The position numbers and the translations under genes are program-made. From positions 1 through 8,986 of the forward strand of contig JACROQ010000193.1 of assembly GCA_016214375.1 (NCBI GenBank): a DNA stretch of 8,986 bases. The letters run 5' to 3'. The stretch is from Nitrospirota bacterium (GTDB taxonomy: Bacteria; Nitrospirota; 9FT-COMBO-42-15; HDB-SIOI813). This document shows, in pieces, positions 1 through 7,105 of this stretch. The notes below the pieces were generated by a model. It saw nothing but the letters and a program-made list of their open reading frames with translations, had not been told where the DNA came from and did no database searches. Position 1 is the first letter of the stretch. Each line of letters opens with the position of its first letter.

Positions 1-51
1 GCAGGCGGACCATTTTTCCTATACCTGCTTCGTAAAAAGAGGCTTGTATGA
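1..51 (+). CDS. C-terminal end of a BtuC/FecCD-type ABC permease (partial)
   Basis: Frame 1 is open from the first base and encodes 16 residues ending GGPFFLYLLRKKRLV before a TGA at 49-51. A G-x-PFF-x-YLL stretch followed by a basic tail is the typical C-terminus of FecCD-family permeases (BtuC, FhuB, FepD), where it closes the last membrane helix on the cytoplasmic side. The stop overlaps the ATG of the next gene, the ABC ATPase, in an ATGA arrangement, which is typical of permease-ATPase pairs translated together. The neighbours (ATPase, TonB, BtuB, cob genes) suggest that the substrate is a corrinoid. Only the tail is visible, so the assignment rests on this short motif plus context. Confidence 0.72.
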   Translation, partial: AGGPFFLYLLRKKRLV

Positions 52-857
52 AGAATGTCTATCAGTTAAGCGGGATCTATTTCCGGTATGGGGATGCCTG
101 GGTGCTTGAGGATATCGCCTTTGATGTCATGGAGGGTGAGATGCTCGGGATTATCGGTCCCAACGGATCAGGGAAGTCGTCACTCCTGAAATTGCTCTCA
201 CGACTGAACACCCCTCAGCAGGGGGGTATCTCCCTGAGGGCTGTGGACCTTGCATTGATGGATCAGGCTGATCTTGCAAGGACGGTTGCAATGGTGCCGC
301 AGGAGTCAACATTTTTTTTCCCGTATACGGTGGCTGAGGTTGTGTTGATGGGGAGGACGCCGCACCTCAAGGGGCGGTTATTTGAGGGCCGGCATGACAT
401 TGAGGTTGCTATGGAGGTGATGCGCTGGATGGATATCGCAGGGATGGGGGAGAGACCGGTTACTGAGATCTCCGGAGGGGAGAGACAGCGGGTAGTGATT
501 GCCAGGGCGCTGGCCCAGGAACCTGACATATTGATCTTGGACGAGCCGACTGCCTCTCTCGATATTGCCCATCAGGTGGAGATCTATCATATCCTTACCA
601 GACTGAATGAGGAGAGGGGGCTTATGATCATCCTGTCTTCCCATGATCTGAATCTTGCCGCACAGTATTGCCACAGGATGATCCTGATGAGCAAGGGGCG
701 GATCTATGCGGCCGGTACGCCGTCTGAGGTGATTACAGAGGAGAATATCAGGGAGGTGTATGGATGTCCGGTGCTGGTGGATGCACATCCCGTCTCCGGA
801 GGGCCGCGGTTAACACTGCTGCCCAGGGAATTAAAAACCATGAAAGTGTCACCCTGA
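48..857 (+). CDS. btuD: ABC transporter ATPase, cobalamin/iron-siderophore type (BtuD-like)
   Basis: This is the cytoplasmic ATPase that would drive inner-membrane import of a corrinoid through the permease encoded just upstream. All ABC landmarks are present in the 269 residues: Walker A GPNGSGKS at 37-44, Q-loop Gln85 (VPQ), signature ISGGERQ at 141-147, Walker B ILILDEP at 161-167, D-loop SLD at 170-172 and switch His199 (SSHD). Length and the C-terminal GTPSEVIT region fit the FecE/BtuD family. The start overlaps the permease stop by 4 nt, so translation is probably coupled. The family also carries ferric siderophores and heme. B12 is inferred from the BtuB and cob genes that follow. The last codons and the TGA lie inside a palindromic repeat (840-908), so the extreme C-terminus (about residues 265-269) is repeat-encoded and probably not conserved. 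Confidence 0.88.
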   Translation: MKNVYQLSGIYFRYGDAWVLEDIAFDVMEGEMLGIIGPNGSGKSSLLKLLSRLNTPQQGGISLRAVDLALMDQADLARTVAMVPQESTFFFPYTVAEVVLMGRTPHLKGRLFEGRHDIEVAMEVMRWMDIAGMGERPVTEISGGERQRVVIARALAQEPDILILDEPTASLDIAHQVEIYHILTRLNEERGLMIILSSHDLNLAAQYCHRMILMSKGRIYAAGTPSEVITEENIREVYGCPVLVDAHPVSGGPRLTLLPRELKTMKVSP

Positions 858-908
858 GCCGAAGGCGAAGGGTCTGAAATCAGATTCTTCGCTTCGCTCA
901 GAATGACA
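840..908. repeat. Palindromic REP-like repeat, copy 1
   Basis: The core 847-908 is an imperfect inverted repeat. Its left arm begins TGTCACCCTGAGC and its right arm ends GCTCAGAATGACA. The inner parts (CGAAGGCGAAGGGTCTGA and TCAGATTCTTCGC) continue the pairing. It matches copy 2 at 1905-1975 almost base for base, with a 2-nt indel in the centre and a few substitutions. The similarity starts at ATGAAA (840). The repeat supplies the stop codon of the ABC ATPase gene (857) and ends 17 nt before the tonB start. No T-tract follows, so it is not a standard terminator, although it could fold in the mRNA. Confidence 0.85.
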
Positions 909-925
909 GGTTACAGAAATTTCAA

Positions 926-1882
926 ATGAAACAAGGATTAATCCTGATGTTCGTGTTTTCCCTGCTGGGTCATATAGCGGCCGCAGGGATGCTGATGTAT
1001 ATCCCTTATCAGGACTATGCTGTGGGGGATAAACCCCCACGCTACGGCATGGATGATCAGAGGGGGGATGCGGTCAAGGTATTGTGGGGATTTGTAGAGG
1101 AGGCGGCCGGAAGGGTGGAGGCGAGTGGTAAGGATGAGTCAGTGCCAGGCAAGTTAAAGCCCCTTGCAGCAAGTCAGAAGCCTCAGACGCCCCAGAAGTC
1201 CCGGAAATTAAAGACCAGGGATGAGACATTGCAACCCAAGTTGAAATCCTCAGCAGAGGAGGGCAGTCCTGTCGCGCATCATGATTGGAGAGCGGATGAT
1301 GGTCAGGAATCAGTGGCGCTGGCAGAGCGGGTTTCGCATCATGATCCGGAGGCACATAACGCCGGCCTTTATGGTCGGCACTCAGGGCCGGAAGCAGAAG
1401 GCCCGATAGCGGCAGACGGCAGCGCTCAACAATCAGACGGAGACTATGCATCCTCAGCGCCCTCCAATCTATCTGCAGAAATCGGCGAAGATTGCAGCAG
1501 ATCCCTCAGTTGTATGGGGGGAGACGGAGTGACATCTGCAACTTACGCCAGTATTGCTAACAACGGTAACGGCGGGAAAGGTGGCCAGGGGGATGGTCTG
1601 AAGACCTTCTTAGAAGCCCTCAGAGTAGAGATCGAACGACATAAAAACTATCCTCCATTTGCACGAAAAAATGGTATTGAAGGGACTGCATATCTCCATT
1701 TTCATATAGGAGATGACGGCAAACCAGGGGGGATCGTCCTTGAGAGGTCTTCAGGGTCTAAGATACTGGATGAGTCTGCCATCCGCACGTTGAAAGGCAT
1801 GGAGAGGTTTTATCCTGTGCCTGAAGAGATCAGGGAGTTGGAGATTACCGTACCGATTGCCTACAGGCTGATAGAGGATTGA
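926..1882 (+). CDS. tonB: TonB-family energy transducer
   Basis: This protein should link the proton-motive force (through ExbB/ExbD, not in this window) to the outer-membrane receptor encoded next. Of its 318 residues, about 5-27 form one hydrophobic N-terminal helix (signal anchor). Residues 60-225 are a low-complexity periplasmic spacer rich in Lys, Glu, Ser and Gly. Residues about 226-318 form a TonB C-terminal domain (YPPFARKNGIEGTAYLHF at 242-259, then IGDDG, LERSSGS, LDESAI and a final beta strand ending AYRLIED). The spacer is less proline-rich than in classical TonB. It carries two HHD motifs 20 residues apart (118-120, 138-140), from a repeated CGCATCATGAT at 1275 and 1335, and two cysteines (190, 196). 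Residues 31-41 are encoded by a short genomic repeat also found before cobU. No strong ribosome site precedes 926. An ATG at 947 (Met8), with AAGGA 9 nt upstream, is a possible alternative start. Lying immediately before btuB suggests a dedicated partner. Confidence 0.85.
   Translation: MKQGLILMFVFSLLGHIAAAGMLMYIPYQDYAVGDKPPRYGMDDQRGDAVKVLWGFVEEAAGRVEASGKDESVPGKLKPLAASQKPQTPQKSRKLKTRDETLQPKLKSSAEEGSPVAHHDWRADDGQESVALAERVSHHDPEAHNAGLYGRHSGPEAEGPIAADGSAQQSDGDYASSAPSNLSAEIGEDCSRSLSCMGGDGVTSATYASIANNGNGGKGGQGDGLKTFLEALRVEIERHKNYPPFARKNGIEGTAYLHFHIGDDGKPGGIVLERSSGSKILDESAIRTLKGMERFYPVPEEIRELEITVPIAYRLIED
1015..1046. repeat. Short palindromic repeat inside tonB (copy A)
   Basis: The core TGTGGGGGATAAACCCCCAC forms a short hairpin and is followed by GCTACG. 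The 32-nt unit matches 3907-3938 at 28 of 32 positions. Here it is in frame and encodes tonB residues about 31-41 (AVGDKPPRYG), just after the membrane helix, where the TonB fold tolerates variable sequence. Confidence 0.72.
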
Positions 1883-1890
1883 GCTATGCA

Positions 1891-1912
1891 GCTCACAAAG
1901 AACTATGAAAAT
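1891..1912. repeat. 22-bp flank unit preceding repeat copy 2
   Basis: GCTCACAAAG, four variable bases, then ATGAAAAT. The same unit, identical at 18 of 22 positions with all differences in the four middle bases, occurs at 8184-8205. In both places it runs directly into a large inverted repeat, although the two inverted repeats differ in sequence. Confidence 0.6.
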
Positions 1913-1975
1913 GTCACCCTGAGCCGAAGGCGAAGGGTCTGAAGTGTCAGATTCTTCGCTGCGCTCAGAATGACA
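1905..1975. repeat. Palindromic REP-like repeat, copy 2
   Basis: Second copy of the repeat at 840-908, in the same orientation. The core is 1912-1975 (64 nt), with arms TGTCACCCTGAGC and GCTCAGAATGACA and a slightly longer centre (GAAGTGTCAGA). It fills most of the tonB-btuB gap and ends 39 nt before the btuB start. The two copies are direct repeats of each other that bracket the tonB gene. Confidence 0.85.
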
Positions 1976-2014
1976 GGGCTGGATTTTCGGATAAAAAACC
2001 AAGGGAATTAATCT

Positions 2015-3883
2015 ATGAAAAAAGTGTTTGTTGTTGTGTGCTGTGCCCTGGGTCTAATGATGTCCGGCCCCATCTATGCAGAGAATGTCAAAATGGACGA
2101 GGTCGTTGTGACCGCGACCCGGACTGAGGCCCTGATGTCCCAGATCCCTGCCTCGGGAACGGTGATCTCCCGAAAGGAGATAGAAGAGGGGCAGGCCGCA
2201 ACCCTCTCTGAAGTTCTGCGGGATGTCCCTGGCCTGGATGTCGTGCAACAGGGTGGCGCCGGTAAGACGACCTCGGTATTCATCCGCGGGGCAGAGTCCC
2301 GTCATACCCTTGTGCTGATAGACGGTATCCGGGTGAATAGTCCGACCACTGGAGGATTTGATTTTGCAGACCTTAATATAGAGGATGTGGAACGAATTGA
2401 GATTGTCCGCGGCCCTTTAAGCACCCTCTATGGTTCTGATGCCATCGGAGGGGTTATTCAGATCATCACAAAAAAGGGGACGGCCTCTTCAGCCACAGTC
2501 GATTTCGAGGGGGGGAGTTACGGTACCGCTAAGGAGGATATCTCAGCAGAGGTAAAAAAGGAAGACTATGATCTGGCCCTGACCGCGTCCCGCTGGGATG
2601 TAGAGGGTTTCTCCCAGGCCAGTACAGGTTCAGAGCGGGATGGTCATCAGAATACGACATTATCATCCCGGATAGGATTGTTGCGGAAAGGCGCAACCCG
2701 CATTGATATCACGGCGCGCTTAACCGAGTCCAAGACCGATTTAGACGGATGGGGTGTGGATGGTCGTCCGATGGATGATCCGAACTATCAGCAGCAGAGG
2801 CGGTGGAGTGTCCTGGGGATCAGCATTGCATCCCCACTTTCCAGCCAATGGGACCACAGGCTTTCCATATCCAGTTCCAATGAGGATCTGATCACCTTTG
2901 ATGAAGATACCCCCAGTAACCGTTTCCGGATCCGTATGGGGATTAAGACCATAGATTGGCAGCACGCCATCCGGAAAGAGGAAGGACACCAACTCACCCT
3001 GGGTTATGAGTGGCAGGACCAGAGTGGAGAGATAGAGAGTTCCTTTAACAAATCCTTTTCCACCAATGCCCTCTATCTTCAGGAACAGAGAGGGATCGGT
3101 CAATCCGCACAATATCTGATCGGACTCCGGTGGGATAACAGTACCATCTATGAGAGCGCTTTGACATACCGGGTGGGGGTTTCCTATTTCCCAACGCCGG
3201 GTGTCAAGTGGCATACCCAGTATGGGACAGGATTCCATGGTCCTACCCTGAACCAACTCTTCTGGCCGGATGATGGTTATTTTGTGGGCAATCCCGATCT
3301 TAAACCAGAAAAGAGCAGGGGGTGGGAGGTTGGGGTAGAGCAGGCGCTCTCAGGGGCGCTGTCCTTATCTGTAAACTATTATGCGAATGTCTTTGAGGAC
3401 TTGATCCAGCCGCGCCCTGTAGACCCCTCTGACCCATTCGGGAAAGGGACGCTCAGGAATGTTGCCCAGGCAGACTCAAACGGCATTGAAGCGGATGCCG
3501 TATGGAACCTGTCTCCAGGGGTACAGATCAGGGGGAACTATACCTATAATGATACCGAGGACAGGGAGACCCATTCCTATCTCCTGAGACGGCCCCTGAA
3601 TAAGTACGACCTTGTCCTCCGTCTGGGTTCCTCTGTCAAGGGCCATATAGAAATGAAGTTCTTACATACAGGGAAGAGGTTTGACTATGGTTCTGACTCT
3701 GACGGGAAGCCGAATTCTCTGCCTGCCTATTCCAGGGTGGACCTCCTTGCGGCACACAGGATCAGTAAGACAACCGAGATCTTTGGCAGGATAGAAAACC
3801 TGTTTGACAAGGGATACGAAGAGGTCAAGGGCTACAGCACAGCGGGAGTCTCTGCCTATGGCGGCCTCCGTATGGCTTTTTAA
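2015..3883 (+). CDS. btuB: BtuB-like TonB-dependent outer-membrane corrinoid receptor
   Basis: A 622-residue outer-membrane receptor, close to E. coli BtuB in size. Residues 1-22 are a signal peptide (MKK, hydrophobic core, cleavage after IYA). A TonB box DEVVVTATR follows at 28-36. The plug domain spans about 42-153, with the family motifs LRDVPGLDV (68-76), VFIRGAESRHTLVLIDGIRVN (88-108), ERIEIVRGP (126-134) and YGSDAIGGVIQIIT (139-152). The rest is a 22-strand-type beta barrel with the typical late motifs NPDLKPEKSRGWEVG and IENLFDKGYEE, ending in Phe (LRMAF) as Omp85 substrates do. AAGGGA at 2001-2006 lies 8 nt before the ATG. The substrate is judged to be cobalamin or cobinamide because the gene lies between a BtuCD-type transporter and cobU/cobT. 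Sequence alone does not exclude a siderophore receptor. Confidence 0.88.
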   Translation: MKKVFVVVCCALGLMMSGPIYAENVKMDEVVVTATRTEALMSQIPASGTVISRKEIEEGQAATLSEVLRDVPGLDVVQQGGAGKTTSVFIRGAESRHTLVLIDGIRVNSPTTGGFDFADLNIEDVERIEIVRGPLSTLYGSDAIGGVIQIITKKGTASSATVDFEGGSYGTAKEDISAEVKKEDYDLALTASRWDVEGFSQASTGSERDGHQNTTLSSRIGLLRKGATRIDITARLTESKTDLDGWGVDGRPMDDPNYQQQRRWSVLGISIASPLSSQWDHRLSISSSNEDLITFDEDTPSNRFRIRMGIKTIDWQHAIRKEEGHQLTLGYEWQDQSGEIESSFNKSFSTNALYLQEQRGIGQSAQYLIGLRWDNSTIYESALTYRVGVSYFPTPGVKWHTQYGTGFHGPTLNQLFWPDDGYFVGNPDLKPEKSRGWEVGVEQALSGALSLSVNYYANVFEDLIQPRPVDPSDPFGKGTLRNVAQADSNGIEADAVWNLSPGVQIRGNYTYNDTEDRETHSYLLRRPLNKYDLVLRLGSSVKGHIEMKFLHTGKRFDYGSDSDGKPNSLPAYSRVDLLAAHRISKTTEIFGRIENLFDKGYEEVKGYSTAGVSAYGGLRMAF

Positions 3884-3906
3884 CTAAGGCCTCGCCCTTC
3901 CCTCTC

Positions 3907-3938
3907 CTACGGTGTGGGGAATGAACCCCCACGCTACG
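3907..3938. repeat. Short palindromic repeat before cobU (copy B)
   Basis: The unit has the hairpin arms GTGTGGGG and CCCCCACGC around a 6-nt loop, followed by TACG. It matches the unit inside tonB (1015-1046) at 28 of 32 positions. It ends only 7 nt before the cobU start, so it occupies the place where a ribosome-binding site would be. The only purine-rich stretch left is CGAG at 3937-3940. It lies in the 62-nt btuB-cobU gap, which shows no terminator with a T-tract. Confidence 0.75.
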
Positions 3939-3945
3939 AGATACT

Positions 3946-4464
3946 ATGGGCAATACGGTATTCATTGTAGGCGGTGCGAGGTCGGGGAAGAGTACCTTTG
4001 CCCTGGAGCTTGGGTCTAAGATATCCGGACGGAAGGGATTCATTGCCACAGCGGAAACATTAGACGAGGAGATGAAAGAAAGGATCATACTCCACAAGAA
4101 GACCCGCCCTGCAGAATGGGAGACGATAGAGGAACCCCTTGCCCTTGGTGAGATATTAAAGGAGATAGATGGCTCATACGATGTTGTGATTGTCGACTGC
4201 CTCACCCTCTGGCTCTCAAATATCCTCGGGAGAGATGAGAATAATGACCGTATTACTAAAGAGATAGAATATCTTGCAACAACTCTGAAAACCACTTCAT
4301 ATAAGGCCATAGCGGTATCCAACGAAGTGGGGCAGGGGATTGTGCCGAATAATAACGTGGCACGACTCTTCAGGGATATGAGTGGATTGATGAACCGTAA
4401 GGTGGCGGATGTTGCAGATGAGGTTTATCTGATTACATGTGGAATACCTTTGAAAATAAAATAG
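3946..4464 (+). CDS. cobU: Adenosylcobinamide kinase / adenosylcobinamide-phosphate guanylyltransferase
   Basis: A cytoplasmic bifunctional enzyme of nucleotide-loop assembly. It phosphorylates adenosylcobinamide and then transfers GMP to give adenosyl-GDP-cobinamide. The 172-residue length matches the family. Motifs: Walker A GGARSGKS at 9-16; ERIILHKKTRPAEWETIEEP at 45-64, where His50 corresponds to the His that carries GMP in the Salmonella enzyme; VIVDCLTLWLSN at 81-92 (Walker B-like); and SNEVGQGIVP at 125-134. No good ribosome-binding site is visible before the ATG because a palindromic repeat sits there, so expression may depend on coupling or be weak. The gene ends 29 nt before the cobT start. 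In an organism with BtuB this enzyme serves both salvage and de novo synthesis. Confidence 0.95.
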   Translation: MGNTVFIVGGARSGKSTFALELGSKISGRKGFIATAETLDEEMKERIILHKKTRPAEWETIEEPLALGEILKEIDGSYDVVIVDCLTLWLSNILGRDENNDRITKEIEYLATTLKTTSYKAIAVSNEVGQGIVPNNNVARLFRDMSGLMNRKVADVADEVYLITCGIPLKIK

Positions 4465-4480
4465 CATGGTTTCAGATGAA

Positions 4481-4486
4481 GGGAGG
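4481..4486 (+). promoter_or_regulatory. Ribosome-binding site that fixes the cobT start
   Basis: GGGAGG lies 7 nt before the ATG at 4494. The reading frame stays open upstream to an ATG at 4437, but that start overlaps cobU by 28 nt, lacks a comparable site, and would add 19 residues not seen in CobT proteins. The start at 4494 is preferred. Confidence 0.75.
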
Positions 4487-4493
4487 GTTTAAA

Positions 4494-5555
4494 ATGAACT
4501 TACTGAAAGACACGGTGAAGAGTATCAGTCCAATAGACGTGCATTGGTATTCCATTGCCCAGAAACGCCTGGACAATCTTACAAAGCCGCCTGGAAGCCT
4601 CGGCAGGCTTGAGGAGTTTGCAAAGAGGTTTGTGGCAATTACAGGGATCAGTATGCCATCCCTCGATAAAAAGGTTATCTTTACCTTTGCAGGAGATCAT
4701 GGGGTGGCGGAGGAGGGGGTCTCTGCCTATCCCAGAGAGGTCACCGGGCAGATGGTGCTCAACTTTCTGAACGGAGGCGCCGGAATCAACGTCCTCGCAA
4801 GGCATGCAGGCGCCGAGGTGGTTGTTGTGGATATAGGAGTGGATCATGATTTCAACAGTGTGGATAAGCTTATTTCAAAGAAAATAATGAAGGGGACTAA
4901 AAACATGCGCAGAGGTCCTGCCATGACAAGGGATGAGGCTGAAAAATGTATCGAGGCAGGAATTGAGCTTGCAAATGAATATGCAGAAAGGGGTTATAGA
5001 ATCTTTGCCACCGGTGACATGGGAATTGCAAATACCACCCCCTCTTCTGCTATCGCTGCAGTTTTCACAGGAAGGCCTGTGTCAGAAGTAACAGGGAGAG
5101 GCACAGGAATAGGTGATGACGCATTAAGAAATAAGATTAAGGTCATTGAGGATGCCCTCTCTGCAAATAGACCAGACCCCTTCGACCCTGTAGATGTGCT
5201 TTCAAAGGTTGGAGGCGCTGAGATAGGAGGGATTGCAGGGTTAATCATCGGGGCCTCAGCAAAGAGGATTCCTGTGGTTATTGATGGATTCATATCCACT
5301 GCCGGTGCACTGATAGCCTCCTCCCTTGAGCCAAAAACAAAGGACTATATGTTTGCGGCCCATAACTCAGTTGAAGTGGGGCATAAGGCAATGCTTGATA
5401 AGATGGGATTGAGGCCGATCCTTGACCTTGATCTAAGACTTGGCGAAGGCACAGGCGCTGCATTGGCCATACTCATGATAGATGCGGGACTGAAGATCTA
5501 TACGGAGATGGCGACATTTGGAGAGGCCGGCGTCTCGGAAGGTATCAGAGAATAA
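4494..5555 (+). CDS. cobT: Nicotinate-nucleotide--dimethylbenzimidazole phosphoribosyltransferase
   Basis: This enzyme makes alpha-ribazole phosphate from 5,6-dimethylbenzimidazole (or another lower-ligand base) and nicotinate mononucleotide, which then becomes the lower ligand of cobalamin. From the chosen start the protein has 353 residues, the usual length. Visible motifs are LTKPPGSLGRLEE (29-41), FAGDHGV (65-71), GDMGIANTTPSSAI (174-187), the glycine-rich GGAEIGGIAGL (240-250) and RLGEGTGAALA (315-325). Glu318 lines up with the catalytic base Glu317 of Salmonella CobT. The gene follows cobU by 29 nt and precedes cobQ by 11 nt, consistent with one transcript. Nothing looks broken. The lower-ligand base actually used cannot be read from the sequence. 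Confidence 0.95.
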   Translation: MNLLKDTVKSISPIDVHWYSIAQKRLDNLTKPPGSLGRLEEFAKRFVAITGISMPSLDKKVIFTFAGDHGVAEEGVSAYPREVTGQMVLNFLNGGAGINVLARHAGAEVVVVDIGVDHDFNSVDKLISKKIMKGTKNMRRGPAMTRDEAEKCIEAGIELANEYAERGYRIFATGDMGIANTTPSSAIAAVFTGRPVSEVTGRGTGIGDDALRNKIKVIEDALSANRPDPFDPVDVLSKVGGAEIGGIAGLIIGASAKRIPVVIDGFISTAGALIASSLEPKTKDYMFAAHNSVEVGHKAMLDKMGLRPILDLDLRLGEGTGAALAILMIDAGLKIYTEMATFGEAGVSEGIRE

Positions 5556-5566
5556 TAGGCTTATTT

Positions 5567-7105
5567 ATGGCAAAGGCATTAATGATACAGGGGACTGGCT
5601 CTGGAGTAGGAAAAAGCCTTGTGGTTGCCGGTCTCTGCAGGATATTCAGAGATATGGGAATTCGTGTGGCACCTTTCAAGGCGCAGAACATGGCGCTTAA
5701 TTCTTTTGTAACAAAGGAGGGGGGTGAGATCGGACGGGCACAGGCGCTTCAGGCAGAGGCAGCAGGAATTGAGCCGTCAGTGGACATGAACCCCATCCTT
5801 CTTAAGGCATCAGGTGAAGATGGATGCCAGGTGATTGTGAGTGGCAGGGTTCATTCAAATATGAAGGCGACAGAATACTACGCCTTCAAGAAAGAGGCAT
5901 GGATGGCTGTAACCCAGGCCTATGAGAGATTATCAAAGAGACACGATCTCATCATCATCGAGGGCGCTGGCAGCCCTGCTGAGATTAATCTGCGGGATGA
6001 TGAAGTTGTGAATATGAGGGTTGCCCGTCATACGAATGCACCCGTAATCCTTGTGGGGGATATTGATAAGGGAGGGGTCTTTGCATCCTTCTATGGGACG
6101 ATCGGTCTCCTCGATGGTGATGCTGACTATATCAAGGCATTCCTTATAAACAAATTCAGAGGGGACCTATCTATCCTGAGACCGGGACTTAAAATGATAC
6201 ATGAGAAGACAGGAAGGCCTGTGATTGGTGTGATTCCTCATCTCGGAGACCTCCGTCTCCATGAAGAAGACGGAATCCCATCGGAAAGATTAAGCGGTTC
6301 AAAGGTTCAGAGGTTTAAAGATTCGAAAATAAAGATTGTGGTCTTGAGATTACGTTATATTGCCAACTTCACTGACTTTGACCCCTTCCTCTATGAACCT
6401 GATGTTGAGATGGTCTACTCATTATGGGAAGGGGATATTGAAAATGCAGACCTTGTCATCATCCCTGGCTCAAAGAACACCGTGAAGGATCTATTATTTC
6501 TGCGAGAAAATGGGATAGAGAAGAGTATAAAACGGGCTGTAAAAAAGGGTATCCCGCTTATCGGTATCTGTGGCGGTTATCAGATGCTCGGCAAAAAGAT
6601 ATTCGATCCCCTCGGTGTAGAAAACAGTCACAAGGAGGTAAAAGGGTTAGGATTTCTTAATGTAGAAACAATATATGAAGAGACCAAAGTAACATCACAG
6701 GTAGTGGCTGACATCACTGATCCATCTTTCCTGTCCCCTGACCTTCAGCCATCACCCCCTGGCCTTAAAGGATATGAAATCCACATGGGCAGGACTACAG
6801 GGGATGTGGGATTATTTAATTTAAAGCGACTGGCTGCTGACCATTGCCAACCACCAACTCTTCCGGAGGGTTCCGTTAAAGGCAATGTCTGGGGGACTTA
6901 TGTCCATGGGATATTCGATAATGACAGGTTCAGGCGTGGCCTCATAAATACTCTCAGGATAAGGAAGGGATTAAGGCCTGTAAAAGAGATTTTAGATTAC
7001 TCAGGGTTAAAGGATGACACTCTCAATAAATGGGCAATATATCTAAGAGAGGGCGTGGACATGAAATTTATTGAGGGTTTGATAAAGGGGGATATCTTTT
7101 CATGA
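5567..7105 (+). CDS. cobQ: Cobyric acid synthase (glutamine-hydrolysing)
   Basis: CobQ/CbiP amidates four side chains (b, d, e, g) of adenosylcobyrinic acid a,c-diamide, using glutamine and ATP. The 512 residues have the expected two domains. The N-terminal dethiobiotin-synthetase-like ATPase has GTGSGVGKS at 9-17, KAQNMALNS at 38-46, EGAGSPAEINL at 132-142 and GDIDKGGVFAS at 164-174. The C-terminal class I glutamine amidotransferase has nucleophile Cys335 in GICGGYQMLG, KGYEIHMGRT at 401-410 and His447 in TYVHGIF. Residues about 243-254 (SGSKVQRFKDSK) at the domain junction are encoded by a tandem octamer repeat and look like an insertion. No strong ribosome site precedes the ATG. The cobT stop is 11 nt upstream, so coupling is likely. 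The last 4 nt overlap the next gene. Confidence 0.94.
   Translation: MAKALMIQGTGSGVGKSLVVAGLCRIFRDMGIRVAPFKAQNMALNSFVTKEGGEIGRAQALQAEAAGIEPSVDMNPILLKASGEDGCQVIVSGRVHSNMKATEYYAFKKEAWMAVTQAYERLSKRHDLIIIEGAGSPAEINLRDDEVVNMRVARHTNAPVILVGDIDKGGVFASFYGTIGLLDGDADYIKAFLINKFRGDLSILRPGLKMIHEKTGRPVIGVIPHLGDLRLHEEDGIPSERLSGSKVQRFKDSKIKIVVLRLRYIANFTDFDPFLYEPDVEMVYSLWEGDIENADLVIIPGSKNTVKDLLFLRENGIEKSIKRAVKKGIPLIGICGGYQMLGKKIFDPLGVENSHKEVKGLGFLNVETIYEETKVTSQVVADITDPSFLSPDLQPSPPGLKGYEIHMGRTTGDVGLFNLKRLAADHCQPPTLPEGSVKGNVWGTYVHGIFDNDRFRRGLINTLRIRKGLRPVKEILDYSGLKDDTLNKWAIYLREGVDMKFIEGLIKGDIFS
6296..6327 (+). repeat. Tandem octamer repeat inside cobQ
   Basis: Four consecutive octamers related to GGTTCAAA: GGTTCAAA (6296), GGTTCAGA (6304), GGTTTAAA (6312) and GATTCGAA (6320). 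They encode residues 244-254 (GSKVQRFKDSK) in the linker between the ATPase and amidotransferase domains, just before the conserved strand KIVVLRLRYIANFTDFDP. The repeat keeps the frame open and seems tolerated because it lies in a loop. Confidence 0.7.

Noticed and set aside
1883..2014. Possible cobalamin riboswitch before btuB
   Set aside because: The gap is only 132 nt and mostly a palindromic repeat. I could not find the B12-box-type conserved core or the needed length.
4437..4493. Longer cobT start at 4437
   Set aside because: It overlaps cobU by 28 nt, lacks a ribosome site, and adds 19 residues not expected in CobT. The ATG at 4494 has GGGAGG at the right spacing.
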